64,000 bases of DNA from NCBI GenBank assembly GCA_029448655.1, contig JACCLO010000006.1:744001-808000 (forward strand), given 5' to 3'. Of the stretch, positions 33,208 through 44,819 are shown piece by piece (position 1 is the stretch's first letter; each line of letters starts with the position of its first letter). Position numbers and translations under genes: made by a program. The stretch is from Wolfiporia cocos. Taxonomy: Eukaryota; Basidiomycota; Agaricomycetes; Polyporales; Phaeolaceae. Under the pieces are notes generated by a model. The model was not told the DNA's origin. It worked only from the letters and a program-made list of their open reading frames with translations, and did no database searches.

Positions 33208-36161
33208 TGACACAGTACTTACTGTGTCATGTGTCCCACTAGGGACGTCCTCAACCCCAGGTAGTCTCCTGCTAAGGTAGACCCTACAGGGATAGGTGCA
33301 CTATGCGCCTCAGGCTAGTTGCAACAGACTAGGCAGGTGAGGAGTGTAGCAGGCGCACGTGCAATAGAGGTAGCTGTGGACCTTGCAGTCCAACTACTCA
33401 CACATATTCTCTTGCCTAACCAGCAAATCCAAGACATAACAAACAAGTGAGTAGTCTTGTGTTAGCACTACACCACTACATGAGTATGCACTTGGATAGG
33501 AATGGCACAGTACGTGGCACCGTGACACTTATTGACACAGACTTACTGTCTGTGCGACCCTTGGACTCAGGGGGATCCATGCACGCCTGTACAAGGCCAT
33601 GCATCGATGCCAACGTCGTACTCATAAGGTCAACCTGCCGAGCTCATAAGAACACCCGTTGGCATGAGCGAGCGGGCCCTCAGTCGACGAGTCCCTCAGA
33701 CGGCACAGGTGGTGAGTCCCACAGCTAGTCTGTGTCACTTATATACATCTAGTATAGGACCCCTGCCACTGCAGTGAGTCCCTAGGGACTCTGAGCCATA
33801 AGTATTACTAAGGTGCAAGAGCTGAGCTAATGGTGCTGACATAGCCCGATATCAGGATTTAAGTCAGCATGCATGATCTGTGACTAAGTGGGACGTATGT
33901 AAGTATGGGCCACTGAGTCAATTGCAGTGACTAGCGTGTAAGCACTGGGTCATATATGATGACTAGTGCCTATCTTAGCTAATACTACTCAAAATGCAAT
34001 AAGCCTTTTGGCTTCTCAGCATCTTGGGATAACTAGTACTTGTATGTATAAATTCAGGAAAAATAGCTAAAAACAAATAGGAAAAATGGCGTTAAATGTC
34101 AATTCATGACACCAATATACAACTATGATTGGATTGCTTATTACTGGGTGTTCAAACAAACACACACTTGCCATTACTGGCTTGCACACAGACCATCTAG
34201 CTTTAGGGCAAACCATTACTGGTTGTTGCAGCTCATGTATATAAGCTTGACCTCTAAGGCATACTTACCTTAGAACTATTTGCTTCATTTCTAGTCCTGC
34301 TACACTCTAGCTTGATTAGCCTGCTGATTACCTTACCAACAACCCCTTGCAGACAACGTTAGTAAGTCTCAAGTAACACTTGTTACACCTGTTCACTACA
34401 TGATCACTTGACCTGACAACATGCTGAAATGCACTAGGCAGCACAAATGACAATACTTGGTCTAAGCCTTGCTTACATCATCTGTCATGCATCCTTAGCA
34501 ATCACCAATACCGGGATATGTCATAAGATTAGCATAATCATTGCCACCACAATACAACATGGACCTACAGTCCATAACTCACTATTACTGGACTGGCCAT
34601 TACCAGCAGTCATGTTATTAGTTACACAAGTGATTCCCCTGTAGTGCCTGCCAGCACACAGACCCTCTAGCTTCAGGGCAGGCCATTACTGGCTGCTGCC
34701 CCCACATGTATATAAGACTTGCACTGAGGCCCTTCAATCCTCAGTTCTAATCTCTTTTGACTTCAGTCATATCTGCTACTACAACTGCTTATTCCTTACC
34801 TCTTCACTTCAAGCCTTTGCTTTAAGACCTAGTGGTGAGTCCCACAGGATCTGTGTCCCCTCTGCTTGATTACATGTATATAGTCTGTAGCATTCTGAGG
34901 CTACCTGGTAATCTCTCAACTTGGGGCTTGTCCCCCCTTACTCATATCTGCTGCAACACCAGCTATGCTTCTTTTACTATGACTGTTAGTCTGTGGACAT
35001 CTGCCTAAGACAACACATACAAGACCAACATCTTGTCCTATGGCACTACCCCCTATGCAGTGGTTCTTTAGGCATATGTAGAGGCTTCCTGTCACAGACC
35101 AGTGTGGCACGCCAGGTTGTATAGTAACGTGAGCCTTAGATTAGATAAGTACAACGTCGTTAGATAAGATGGGGCACCAGTAGATACACTCACGGTCACG
35201 TTAGTTCAAGTAGCACATGACTGCATAGCAACGGTAGCCGCCTGTGCGCCTTACAGCGCACAGGCCCCCTTTAGGGCAGACCTTAGCTTAGTAGTGTGGC
35301 ATGTACTTACAGCACAACGTCTGAGGCTAACACCTCAGACGTATCATTCTCATCCACAGGGCTAGTCCCTGGTTCCTCGCCACTTGTGTGCTGGGCTGCG
35401 CCCCCCCTTAAGTCTAACTGAACTGGTGTTAGGGCCTGCGGCGACACATAGGGTCTTAAGGCAAAGGCCTAGTATCACGGTAGGAGGTACTGTGATACTT
35501 CCTGGCTATGCCAGTAGCACAGTACATGTACTGTGTCAGACAGTAAATGTTGTAAAAACTGGAAAAGTGCCCATTCATGAGGTACCATACTGTCACAGTA
35601 CCACTGGCAGTCCCAGACTGGCAGCTTCATGGGGACAGGCATCCAACACCACTTAGCCAAAAGGGCCATGTCATGAAAATGATCCTATAGGCCCTCAGGG
35701 GGCATCCTGGACGTTGAGGGCACCACAGCATGGTATGCACTCCACACTCATGTGACACAGTAGATAAGATCCGGCGCGTATCCCTAACACAGATAAGATC
35801 CCCGCATAGTCACGTTATGGGTATTTGTAAGCATTCTAGAGTCAGACTTAGGGTGGTCATTTATGATGTCATTGTGGGGCCTTGTAGGTCATTGATGACA
35901 TCATTGTGGGGCATCCATTAATAGTAGTACTCCGCTTGCATGTACTTAAGCCAGAGAGTCTGAGGCATACTCCTCAGACTTCTCATTGTATCTCATGGGT
36001 TAATCCCAGTCTACTACCACTCTACCCCTGTGTGTGACGTCTCTACTCCTTAGACTCTGGTCTTACTGCATGAACCCATCTTGAGGGATTGGTGACCCTC
36101 TGGGACGACAACGTTTGACGTTGGGAGCTAGGATAGGGGGCGTTAGTGTTGGGATGAGCGG
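33208..36161. repeat. Mosaic of broken LTR fragments
   Basis: There are several LTR ends (TGACACAG at 33208, CCGTGACA at 33527, TCATGACA at 34111, TATCACGG near 35472, GTGAGTCCCACAG near 34830), TATATAAG promoter boxes and the GTCTGTGCGC-type box of these families. Target duplications mostly cannot be paired. The short ORFs in it (for example 33447-33728, 34447-34644, 35384-35656) show no known protein. Confidence 0.7.
33533..33737. repeat. 205-bp insertion with 11-bp terminal inverted repeats
   Basis: It starts TGACACAGACT and ends AGTCTGTGTCA, perfect inverted repeats, with CTTAT on both sides (33528-33532 and 33738-33742). Both ends look like LTR U5 ends; no U3 end is present. It may be a rearranged LTR or a small non-autonomous element. 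Confidence 0.6.
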
Positions 36162-37254
36162 TGTCACAGATTTATCTGGGGCTTACAGCATTTTCCCTAT
36201 GATTATAGCAATTTACCTGGGATTTATACGTCTACCTACAAGTTATCTACGGGTTAACTCCCATTGCCACCACGACAGGCTCTTAACTGGGCTTATCAAC
36301 CACATGACTAGCTTACATAATGCTACGGTACAACCACGTCCAATAGCAACACTACAGCATACGTCATACAGGTCTCGCCCGTCAGAGCAAGACCAGCCAC
36401 GTCATAGATCGTAGATCATAATGATAGGCCGAGCGCGGCACGCTCGCATAATAATGTCCACATGTACAAACAGTGCCTCGCGGCCTTGTACTATTGGGTT
36501 GGCCTTCCTGGCTTCCCACCGCCATAAGATCCTTGATCACAATGGCACCTCAGGCGCGCCACGCCTTCGCATAATAATGGCAACACGACCATACAGCACT
36601 ATAATAGCACCAAGGCTATATCGCTATAGGTCACGGCCTCCTCAGCCTCCCACGGACTCGGTGCTCTCCAAGTCCCGGGCTTCTGCCATCACGGCGTTGC
36701 CCAAACACCGGACCTCGCCTCACGGCTAAGTCCAACACATGCCCCGGTAACCATCCGGACCGGGCTGTAACACATGCCACGGTACTTCCCGTCCAATGGC
36801 ATAACAACCTCGGCGTCTTGCCTTGGTCATCCAACGAAGCACGGCCAATCGCCATTATGCCGCAAGGTATCCGGCAACCGGCTTCACCTATACCCGGGCT
36901 GCGCCCGCGTTAGCATCACAGATAAGACATAATCCCTCTCATACGATTGGTTCGGCCATTAGGGCCTTGCCACGGCCATTCTATGTAGAGTCCATAAACA
37001 GTAGATAAGATAAGCTTCGCCACTTGGCAAAGCCACATAACCCGGAATGGTAGTACTAGCCAGTAGCACGTGACCATCCTCATAAAACATGTATATAAGT
37101 AGGGGCTTGACGCCCTTTAACCTTAGTTCTATTATTCTCGGCTTGCGCCGTAGAATAACTCTCACCATCCTGCTGCGCTGGTACTGTCTCCTCTCTAAGT
37201 CGCCTTATCTCAAGAATATAGGCACTTGGTGAGTCCCACAGGCGTACTGTGTCA
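36162..37254 (+). repeat. Solo LTR, family B (1093 bp), target duplication AGCGG
   Basis: This is the best complete copy of the family. It starts TGTCACAGATTTATCTGGGG and ends CTGTGTCA, with AGCGG at 36157-36161 and 37255-37259. TATATAAG lies near 37091. Its U3 part contains two imperfect copies of a unit of about 125 bp (from about 36394 and about 36518). Confidence 0.92.
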
Positions 37255-37689
37255 AGCGGTCACAAAGTAAGATTTGTGACAGGCCACTATAACAGCTCAG
37301 CTGTTATAGCCGGGACATGCTATATGTGTAGTTCATATTCCCACACTAGGTGCTTATTATGACACCTCTAGGGTATTTGGCTTTATACCCTTTACATGGT
37401 TATGCCTTTATGGTATGTTATGCCACCGGGGTTCCCAAGCCCAAATGATCTGTGACACATACTCCCTTACAATTGCCAGGGACTTTGCCTGGATGGTTAT
37501 GAGCACACAGCATAGGCACATATATTTTGTCTCCTTTTATATAATGGCTCATTGTCTGCATCACCCTAATTATTTGCCCCCCAGCTCCTGACATGCCCTG
37601 CCTTATTGCCTTGGCACACTACTGACTCTGATTGATGCACAACTGTGATTGCACCATTTCACACCAATGTCACAGTACACTGTGGCATG
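37255..37689. other. Short AT-rich spacer between two solo LTRs
   Basis: No gene is seen. It holds LTR-like scraps (a TGTGACA at about 37457) and a long AT-rich piece. Confidence 0.5.
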
Positions 37690-37878
37690 TGTCACAGATT
37701 TATCTGGGGCTTACAGCATTTTTCCTACGATTATAGCAATTTATCCAGGATTTATATGTCTAACTACAAGTTATCTACGGATTAACTCCCATTGCCATAC
37801 GACAAGCCCTTAACTGGGTTTATCACGAGATCTGTGTACCTGTCGCTCATAAGCGCCCTGTGCCCCTGTCTCCCTGTG

Positions 37879-38440
37879 TGTCATGGATGTACTCATCTGT
37901 GCGACCCAGGCAACTGGGGGAGTCCTAATGGCCTTACAAGGCAGTGTACATATGCAGCAGCGGTGACCGTCGGCTGTAATCCCTACAAGAGGGGACTCCT
38001 AAGGCGACATGCTGAGGCTGCACACAGACAAGCAAGACGAAGAGGGGCCCCGGGCCAGAAGTCACGCAGGGAAGTAGTACAAGAGGCACATAAGTGCATT
38101 GACGAGAATCTTAAGGATGAGGATGTAAGTCCTCATCCGCCGTACTTATACATCAGCAGTTGGCCAGTAATGGCTGCCCTAAAGTAATGGCCTGTGCGCG
38201 CATTATCTAAGAGGACACATGACATGTAACTACTTGTGACGATGTAACTAGTGTGACCATGGTGTGATGTACCTGAGACGCGCGCTACCCTACAGCGCTA
38301 ACCTGATGACCAGGTGACCTACAGTATCTGGGAGCTGACGTGGAGGTGGCTACAGTGCAGAGGAGCGGCGTACGTCTAGCGCTGCCCGTGCATCCTATAG
38401 CGAGGGAGTCTAAATACCTAGAAAGAGATAATTTGTGACA
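37879..38440 (-). repeat. Solo LTR, family C (562 bp), target duplication CTGTG
   Basis: It starts TGTCATGGATG and ends TTTGTGACA, with CTGTG at 37874-37878 and 38441-38445. Confidence 0.85.
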
Positions 38441-38808
38441 CTGTGTACCTGTGTACCTGTTGCCCTCAAGCGCCTGGGTACCTGTGTACCAGCCACGTTA
38501 TAAGATCTTAGATCACAATGACATCTCAGGCATGCCACGCCCTTGCATAATAATGGCAACATACACAAACATCGCCACAAGGCAATGTTCTATTGGGTCG
38601 GCCTCTCGGCCCGTCCTCATGGATCGACACTTGCCAATCCCCGGGCTTCCGCCATCACGGCATTGCCTTCCATATGTCCCGGTAACCATCTGATCCGGAC
38701 ATAACACATGCTACGGTACCTGCTGGTCCAATAGCATAATGTCCTCGGCGTCTCGCCTTGGACAACAATACGAAGACCGTCCAAGAAGCCATTATACCGC
38801 AAGGTACC

Positions 38809-39396
38809 TGTCACAAACTTTGTCCTTCATAGTTTAGACTCCCTTGCTATAGGTTATACGGCACCGCCAGGCGTACGACGCCCTTCATACCGTAGCCACC
38901 TCCATGTCGCGCCCAGATACTGTATGTCACCTGACCGCCTGGTTAGCGCTGTAGGGTAGCGCGCGCCTCCAATAGCTCACACTATGGTCACACCCATTAC
39001 ATACATTACGGTAGTTACATCTGATCATGTGCTCTCTTAGTTACGGCGCACAGGCCATTACTTTAAGGCAGCCATTACTGGCCAACTCCCCATGTATAAG
39101 TACGACGGATGGTGGTCTTACAACCCCATCCTTAAGATTCTTGTCAATGCACGTCAGTGCCTTACTTGCCATCTAGTCTGTGTTATTGCTGGCCCGGGGC
39201 CCTTATCTAGTCTGCTAGTCTGTGAGCCAGCGTCTTCGTCGTCTGGGGACCTCAGGTGGCTGGGCACCTTAGGGATGGACCTATGAGTTCATCTGGGGTT
39301 GTCCTATGAGTACACCGGGTGCGTCGACTTACGTCTATGCTAGCGTGTAGGGATCCCCCTGAGTCCAGGGTCGCACGGACTGGTGAGTCCGTGACA
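38809..39396 (+). repeat. Solo LTR, family C (588 bp), target duplication GTACC
   Basis: It starts TGTCACAAAC and ends TCCGTGACA, with GTACC at 38804-38808 and 39397-39401. The U5 hairpin is CACGGACT/AGTCCGTG, eight perfect pairs. Confidence 0.88.
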
Positions 39397-40069
39397 GTAC
39401 CAGCATTCGGTCTTCCTCTATACCCGGGCTGTGCCCGCGTTGCTACAGAGATAATAATAAATCCCTCCCCTACTATTGGTGCGGCCATTACCGGCCCACA
39501 CGGCCATTGTAGATAGAGTCCCAAACAAAGTAGATAAGATAAGCTTCGCCCATTGGCAAAGCCACATAACCCGGAATGGTAGTACTAGTTAGTAGCACGT
39601 GACCATCCGACATACATGTATTTAAATAGGAGCCAAACGCTCCATACTTCAGTTCTATTCTATCGTCAAACCTTGAGTGCCCAGGCGAAGTACCATCGGT
39701 ACTCCCAGTGGACTACTATTAGTAGTCCCAAGCATTCTCGGCGTCCGCCGTAGAAGCACTATCCACCTGCTGCTGCTGCATTGAGCCCTCTTACTCACCA
39801 AGTCACCTACAACCTACGGATACAGGCTTGGTGAGTCCCACAGAGCGTTCTGTGTCAGCATGACTCGGACTGGTAACATGACCTGTAGATTAGATAGGGA
39901 TCATATCGTAGATATGATGGGGCGCTAGTTACTATACTCATGGTCACGTTAGCTACAGGCTGTGTAGCACATGACTGCCTAGCAACTGTAGTACCCTGTG
40001 CGCCTTACAGTGCACAGGCCCCTTTAGGGCAGACAGTAGCTTAGTGGGGCAGCATGTACTTACAGCGCG

Positions 40070-41210
40070 TGACACAGACTTACATGTCTGTGGGACCCTG
40101 CCCAGCAGGGGGTGCTTCCCTAGCCCAATGAGGCTATAAAGTGGCCGACCAGCGGTGAGCGCAGTGACTACACGGGTAGCCCGCGACAAAGGTGCCCTAG
40201 TATACGCCAACGTAGCTGGCAACCTCACAGTCAAGCAAGACACGTGGGGGCCCCCGGGGCACAGTCAGACAGAGAGGTGCGAGTAAGAGGCCGAAGCCCA
40301 GTTGTCGAGAATCCTAAAGATGGGGAGTAAGCCCCATCTTGCTACATCTTATATACAGGTGTGGAACGCGGAGCGGGCTACCCTAAAGTTATGGCCAGTG
40401 CGCATGTAACTAGGAGTGACCGTGATGCTACGCTACCTGCAACTAAGTGGTGACCTGTCATGTGAGTACCTAGTACGTGCGCTCCCTGACGAGCGCTCAT
40501 CTACTGGGTCAGGTGGTCTATACGGTATCTAGGGATAACGAGAAGGTTGCTGTGATGTAGAGGGGCGCATGTCACGGATATCCTGTAGAGGGTCCCTTAC
40601 ATCCCTTGCTATGTAGTATGGGCACCGCTGTGCGCACGCGCGCTCCTCTCTCCTTAGTTACTTCCTCGTCACACCCTAGATACCTCCACAGACCACCTGA
40701 CCATGTAGATGAGCACTCGTCAGGGAGCGCGCGTACCAGGTACTCACGTGTTAGGTCACCTCTTTGTTACATGTAGTGTTACATCACGGTCACTTGTAGT
40801 TACTCGTGCACAGACCGGTACTTTAGGGTAACCCGTAGCACTGATTGCACATGTATATAAGTAGTAGCAGATGGGTCTTACAACCCATCTTTGAGATTCT
40901 CGTCATTGGGTTTAGGCCCCTCTCTTACATCACTCTGTGTGTGTCCACTGGCTGAGGGCCCTTCTCGTCTTGCTCATCTGTGTGCTGCCTCGATACATCG
41001 CCCTTAGAAGTCCCCTGCATAGGTACACCAGGGATTATGGCCGACGGGTCACCACTGTCGCGGCTGGTACACCGCCTTGCCAGGCGCATAGGAGTCCCCC
41101 TGTAGTACAGGGTCCCACAGACTGTAAGTCTGTGACAGCACACGCGCATACAGTGGTGCTCATAATGCTATAGCGAGGGATGTTAGAGCCCCACAGGGCA
41201 ATCTGTAACA
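40070..41210 (-). repeat. LTR, family C, with a nested LTR; target duplication GCGCG
   Basis: It starts TGACACAGAC and ends CTGTAACA, with GCGCG at 40065-40069 and 41211-41215. The inner LTR is at 40570-41137. It lies in a further, unnamed LTR that resumes with GATGTCTGAGG. Confidence 0.85.
40570..41137 (+). repeat. Solo LTR, family C (568 bp), nested
   Basis: It starts TGTCACGGATATCC and ends GTCTGTGACA. The flanks are GCGCA and GCACA, a duplication with one substitution. The U5 hairpin is CACAGACT/AGTCTGTG. Confidence 0.8.
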
Positions 41211-41372
41211 GCGCGATGTCTGAGGTTAGCACCTCAGACATAGTATTCTCATCGTCAGGTCTAGTACCTGGTATCTCAACCCTGAGTGTCGGCATGCCCT
41301 GCTTCATACCTATGCACTGCTAGTCTGAGGGTGACCACTGTGTATGCCATACACAAGTCCTTGGGCACACCA

Positions 41373-42405
41373 TGTCACAGATTTATCTGGGGCTTACAGC
41401 ATTTTTCCTACGATCATAGCAATTTATCCAGGATTTATACGTCTAATTACAAGTTATCTACGGGTTAACTCCCATTGCCACACCACAAGTCCTTAATTGG
41501 GCTTATCGCTTACATCAGCGCTAAACACGCTACTAAGCAACCACGACACAGCATAACACGCTAGTCATAAGGCTTTACATCATCGCACCATCATCGGTAA
41601 CCTAATGGTCCGATATCCACAATGCCTGCCTAGACTTAGCAACGTCATAGCTACGTCACTGGTCTCGCCCATAAGAGCTGGATCACCTACGTCATAAGGT
41701 CCTAGACCACAATGACATCACGAGCACACCATACTCGTACAACCATGGCATCATAGCTAAACATAGCCGCAAGGCTATATCGCTATTGGTCCAGCACTCA
41801 TGGACCACCTCATGGATTGGCACTTCCCAATCCCTGGTCTTCTGCCATCACAGCGAAGCCCAAACACCGGACCTAGCCTCGCAGCCTAGTCCAACACATG
41901 TCCCGGTAACCACACAGTCCGGTACATAACACATGCTACGGTGCCTCACAGTCCAATAGCATAACGACCTCGGTGTCTTGCCTTGGTCAGCATACCAGGC
42001 CCACCAATCGCCATTCTACTGCAAGGTATCGGCAATACGGCCACCCTCTTATCCGGTGCTGCGCACCATATTCACATGTCAACCAACGAGTAATCACCCA
42101 CGTGCAATCTTGGGTATGACATCACACCCTCCATTACAACCGGCCCGCCATTACCGGCAGCCACGGCCATTGTAGGTAGTGTAATAGGTTCTTAGCTGTA
42201 TCGTGGAGATCAGCCACACCCTCCTTTCCAGGCATGTACTGTATAGTAGCACATGACCCGTCCTAACATGTATTTAAGTAGGGACTTGACATCCTATACT
42301 TTAGTTCTATTCTTCTCGGTGTTCGCCGTAGAAGCACCCTCCACCCCTTCTGCTGCATTGAGACCTCCTCACTGAGTCGCCTTAGTTCCTCAAGTACTAG
42401 GGGAG
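41373..42405 (+). repeat. LTR, family B, U5 end missing
   Basis: It starts TGTCACAGATTTATC and follows the family to the sequence just before the U5 hairpin, then runs into unrelated sequence at about 42405. Confidence 0.7.
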
Positions 42406-44135
42406 GAAATGCATTTACACACACTTCCAGAACCCTGGCCACAGACCAGGCTCTGGAAGTAGTGTGGGACTTGCACAGCATGAACTGACCGGCCATACCC
42501 ACTCAAACCCCTGTGTGGCAAATGGGGAGGTCTGTCCCCGGGGCCAGCTCAAACCCAATTCTGCAAACTGGTGCTGGATTCATCAAGCTTGTTGTCACAG
42601 AACACCCGGTAGGGACTACTCAACATCCCTCGCCTTGGTTCTAGGATGCTGCATCTGCAGGTGCAGCAGCTCCCTTTCTATCTGTCACAATCCTAGTGAC
42701 GTCTCAGGCTGCCGGCGCAGAGTCCAAAGGGGAGCCCAAACTAGAGGGCTATAAGCCAGTGGGGCGCATGTCAAACAGCAAGAGGCGAGTCTTCAGGAGG
42801 AAAGGACGGGGAATCACCCCCAAAGCATTTTGTCTGTACTTCTTAGATTGCTAAGTTATCACAAGCCTTTCTGACGACTTACTTGGATTGTTAGTAGGCC
42901 AGAAGAGGGGCTAGTCAAGGATAGAAGTGATTTGACTAGACGACAAAGTGAATAGTTCTAAGGCAACTACACCTTAGAGGTCAAGCTTATATACATGGGT
43001 TGTAATGATCAGTAATGGTCTGCCCTAAAGCTAGACGGTCTGTGCGCAAGCCAGTAATGGCAAGCACACACTTGTTTGGGCGCCAGGTAATGGGCGGCCC
43101 AATCATATATGTGCTTTGGACCGTAGGTCCATGTTTGTGCTTTGTGGCAACAAACATTAGTCAGCAGGTCAGGTGCATTTGCCCGGACCGCTGATGTAAA
43201 CCAGATTAGTAGCGTGTCAAGACGCGTCTGGTTGTCATGTGACTGTTGTAGGTCATGTGTACCTAACCTAGGCAAGGTTTGGGTGGCTTATAACTATACA
43301 GTTATATGATCTGGTACCGTGGTAGAACTTATCTAAGCTATTCTCACGGTCACGTGCTAATAAGCAATATTGTAGCCCCATAAGGGAACTATCATGTGAT
43401 GTTTAAGCGCCCATGTGGCATGTGATAGTTAACGCGTAAAATGCGAAATATAATCCCAGACACAAGTCTTTTAGGTATGAAGACCAGGTAAAATCTGTGA
43501 CATAAGTCTAAGGCCTTCAGGGCACTTAGACCTACTGCTTATATACATACAAGACCCTAATCTACTAGTCAATAGGTGTAACCCTAAAGTAGAGGTCTGT
43601 GCGCATGGTATGGCGCCATAATGCCAGTAATGGCGGCACCTCTGTGTTATGATGGCGCCACAGTAATGTAGGCGCCGGCTTGGTAAAATGGCTTTATGTG
43701 TCATATGTCAATAGTCAGCGGGCCGCTATGTAATACCTGTATGGTAAGCGGGCCACGCTAAGAATAACCCATGAAGTCATATTCTAGACCAGTAATGGTC
43801 TAGAGTTGAGATGAGGTCATTAATCCTATTTTTAAGGGATGACATCATGATTCAGGAGGCCGTTGACGACCAACTATTTATGTAGATAAGATAGTAACCT
43901 GGGATATAGTCACCTGTGATGGTACCTAGCCCCACTATCTAATCTAGAAAGTTAGTAGATCATGTGATCTCAATTGAGTAGGTCACGTGCTCCGATAATC
44001 TGCTACCGCCTTCCAGAGACCTGGGCGAGGTAGATGCTGATGTGCTCAGTGCTGTAGGTCAATAGTATGACCGCTGCACGACTTTAATTCTGAGTAGTAA
44101 AAATATGAGGGGACACCCCAGATAAATCCGTGACA
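42406..44135. repeat. LTR fragments, not resolved
   Basis: Two LTR ends are visible (CTGTGACA at 43502 and CCGTGACA at 44135), each with its upstream promoter box and the GGTCTGTGCGC box. No gene is seen; the ORFs at 42464-42754 and 43009-43275 are not recognisable. Confidence 0.6.
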
Positions 44136-44621
44136 CCATCACCACCTCTCTGTCACTCCCTAGATATCGTATTGACCACCTGACCCAGTAGATAGGTGCT
44201 CCGGGGTAGCGCGCGTCCATGCAGTCACCCATGTTACGGTCACTCCCTGTCATGTGTAGTAGATACTGTTACGCTTACGTATTCACTTACCTCAGCTGTT
44301 AGGGCGGTGCTGCACACAGGCCAGCACTTAAGGGTAGACACATCGCATTGCCATGTACATACTTAAAGGGTAGTGAGATGGGGCTTACTCCCCATCTCTA
44401 AGATTCTCGACATCTGGGCTGTAGCCCCTTTCTCACCACCCCATCTGTGTGTGCGCCGGCTTGCCTGGGACTCTCCCTCCTTGCCTTGCTTGTCTGGGTG
44501 GTACCTTCGTCAAGGGCCTTGCCTTGCACACCCATCAACTTAGGATGCGTGCTGATGCACTGGTGTTGTAGGATAGCCCCCGGCCTGTGGGCTGGTCCCA
44601 CAGACAGGTGAGTCTGTGTCA
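44136..44621 (+). repeat. Family-C LTR fragment, last repeat before the genes
   Basis: It ends GTCTGTGTCA at 44621 with a CACAGAC/GTCTGTG hairpin. The start is not clear. From here to the right no LTR of these families was seen. Confidence 0.7.
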
Positions 44622-44819
44622 CTTGTACATGGTTGCCACTACACCACACAGCCCCCCAAGTGCATTAACTTCCAACAGTAAGTCTCTCTTTCTGATCCTT
44701 GACCTGTGAGGCGTATAAGCTCATACTTATGATACAGCATTCTGATATATATGTGAACAGATCCTAGTGCAGCTGCACACAATGATTACACTATAGGTAA
44801 TGATCTGTATCAAATGAAG

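Larger units (their letters stand above)
37690..39857 (+). repeat. Solo LTR, family B, split by two family-C LTRs; target duplication GCATG
   Basis: It starts TGTCACAG and ends CTGTGTCA, with GCATG at 37685-37689 and 39858-39862. Without the inserts about 1.0 kb remains. It carries a small GTACCTGT-type tandem repeat around the first insert that the copy at 36162 lacks. Confidence 0.88.

Noticed and set aside
1..44621. CRISPR-like or satellite array, suggested by the many repeated short motifs
   Set aside because: The repeats are LTR ends and promoter boxes at irregular spacing, with target duplications. There is no regular spacer structure.
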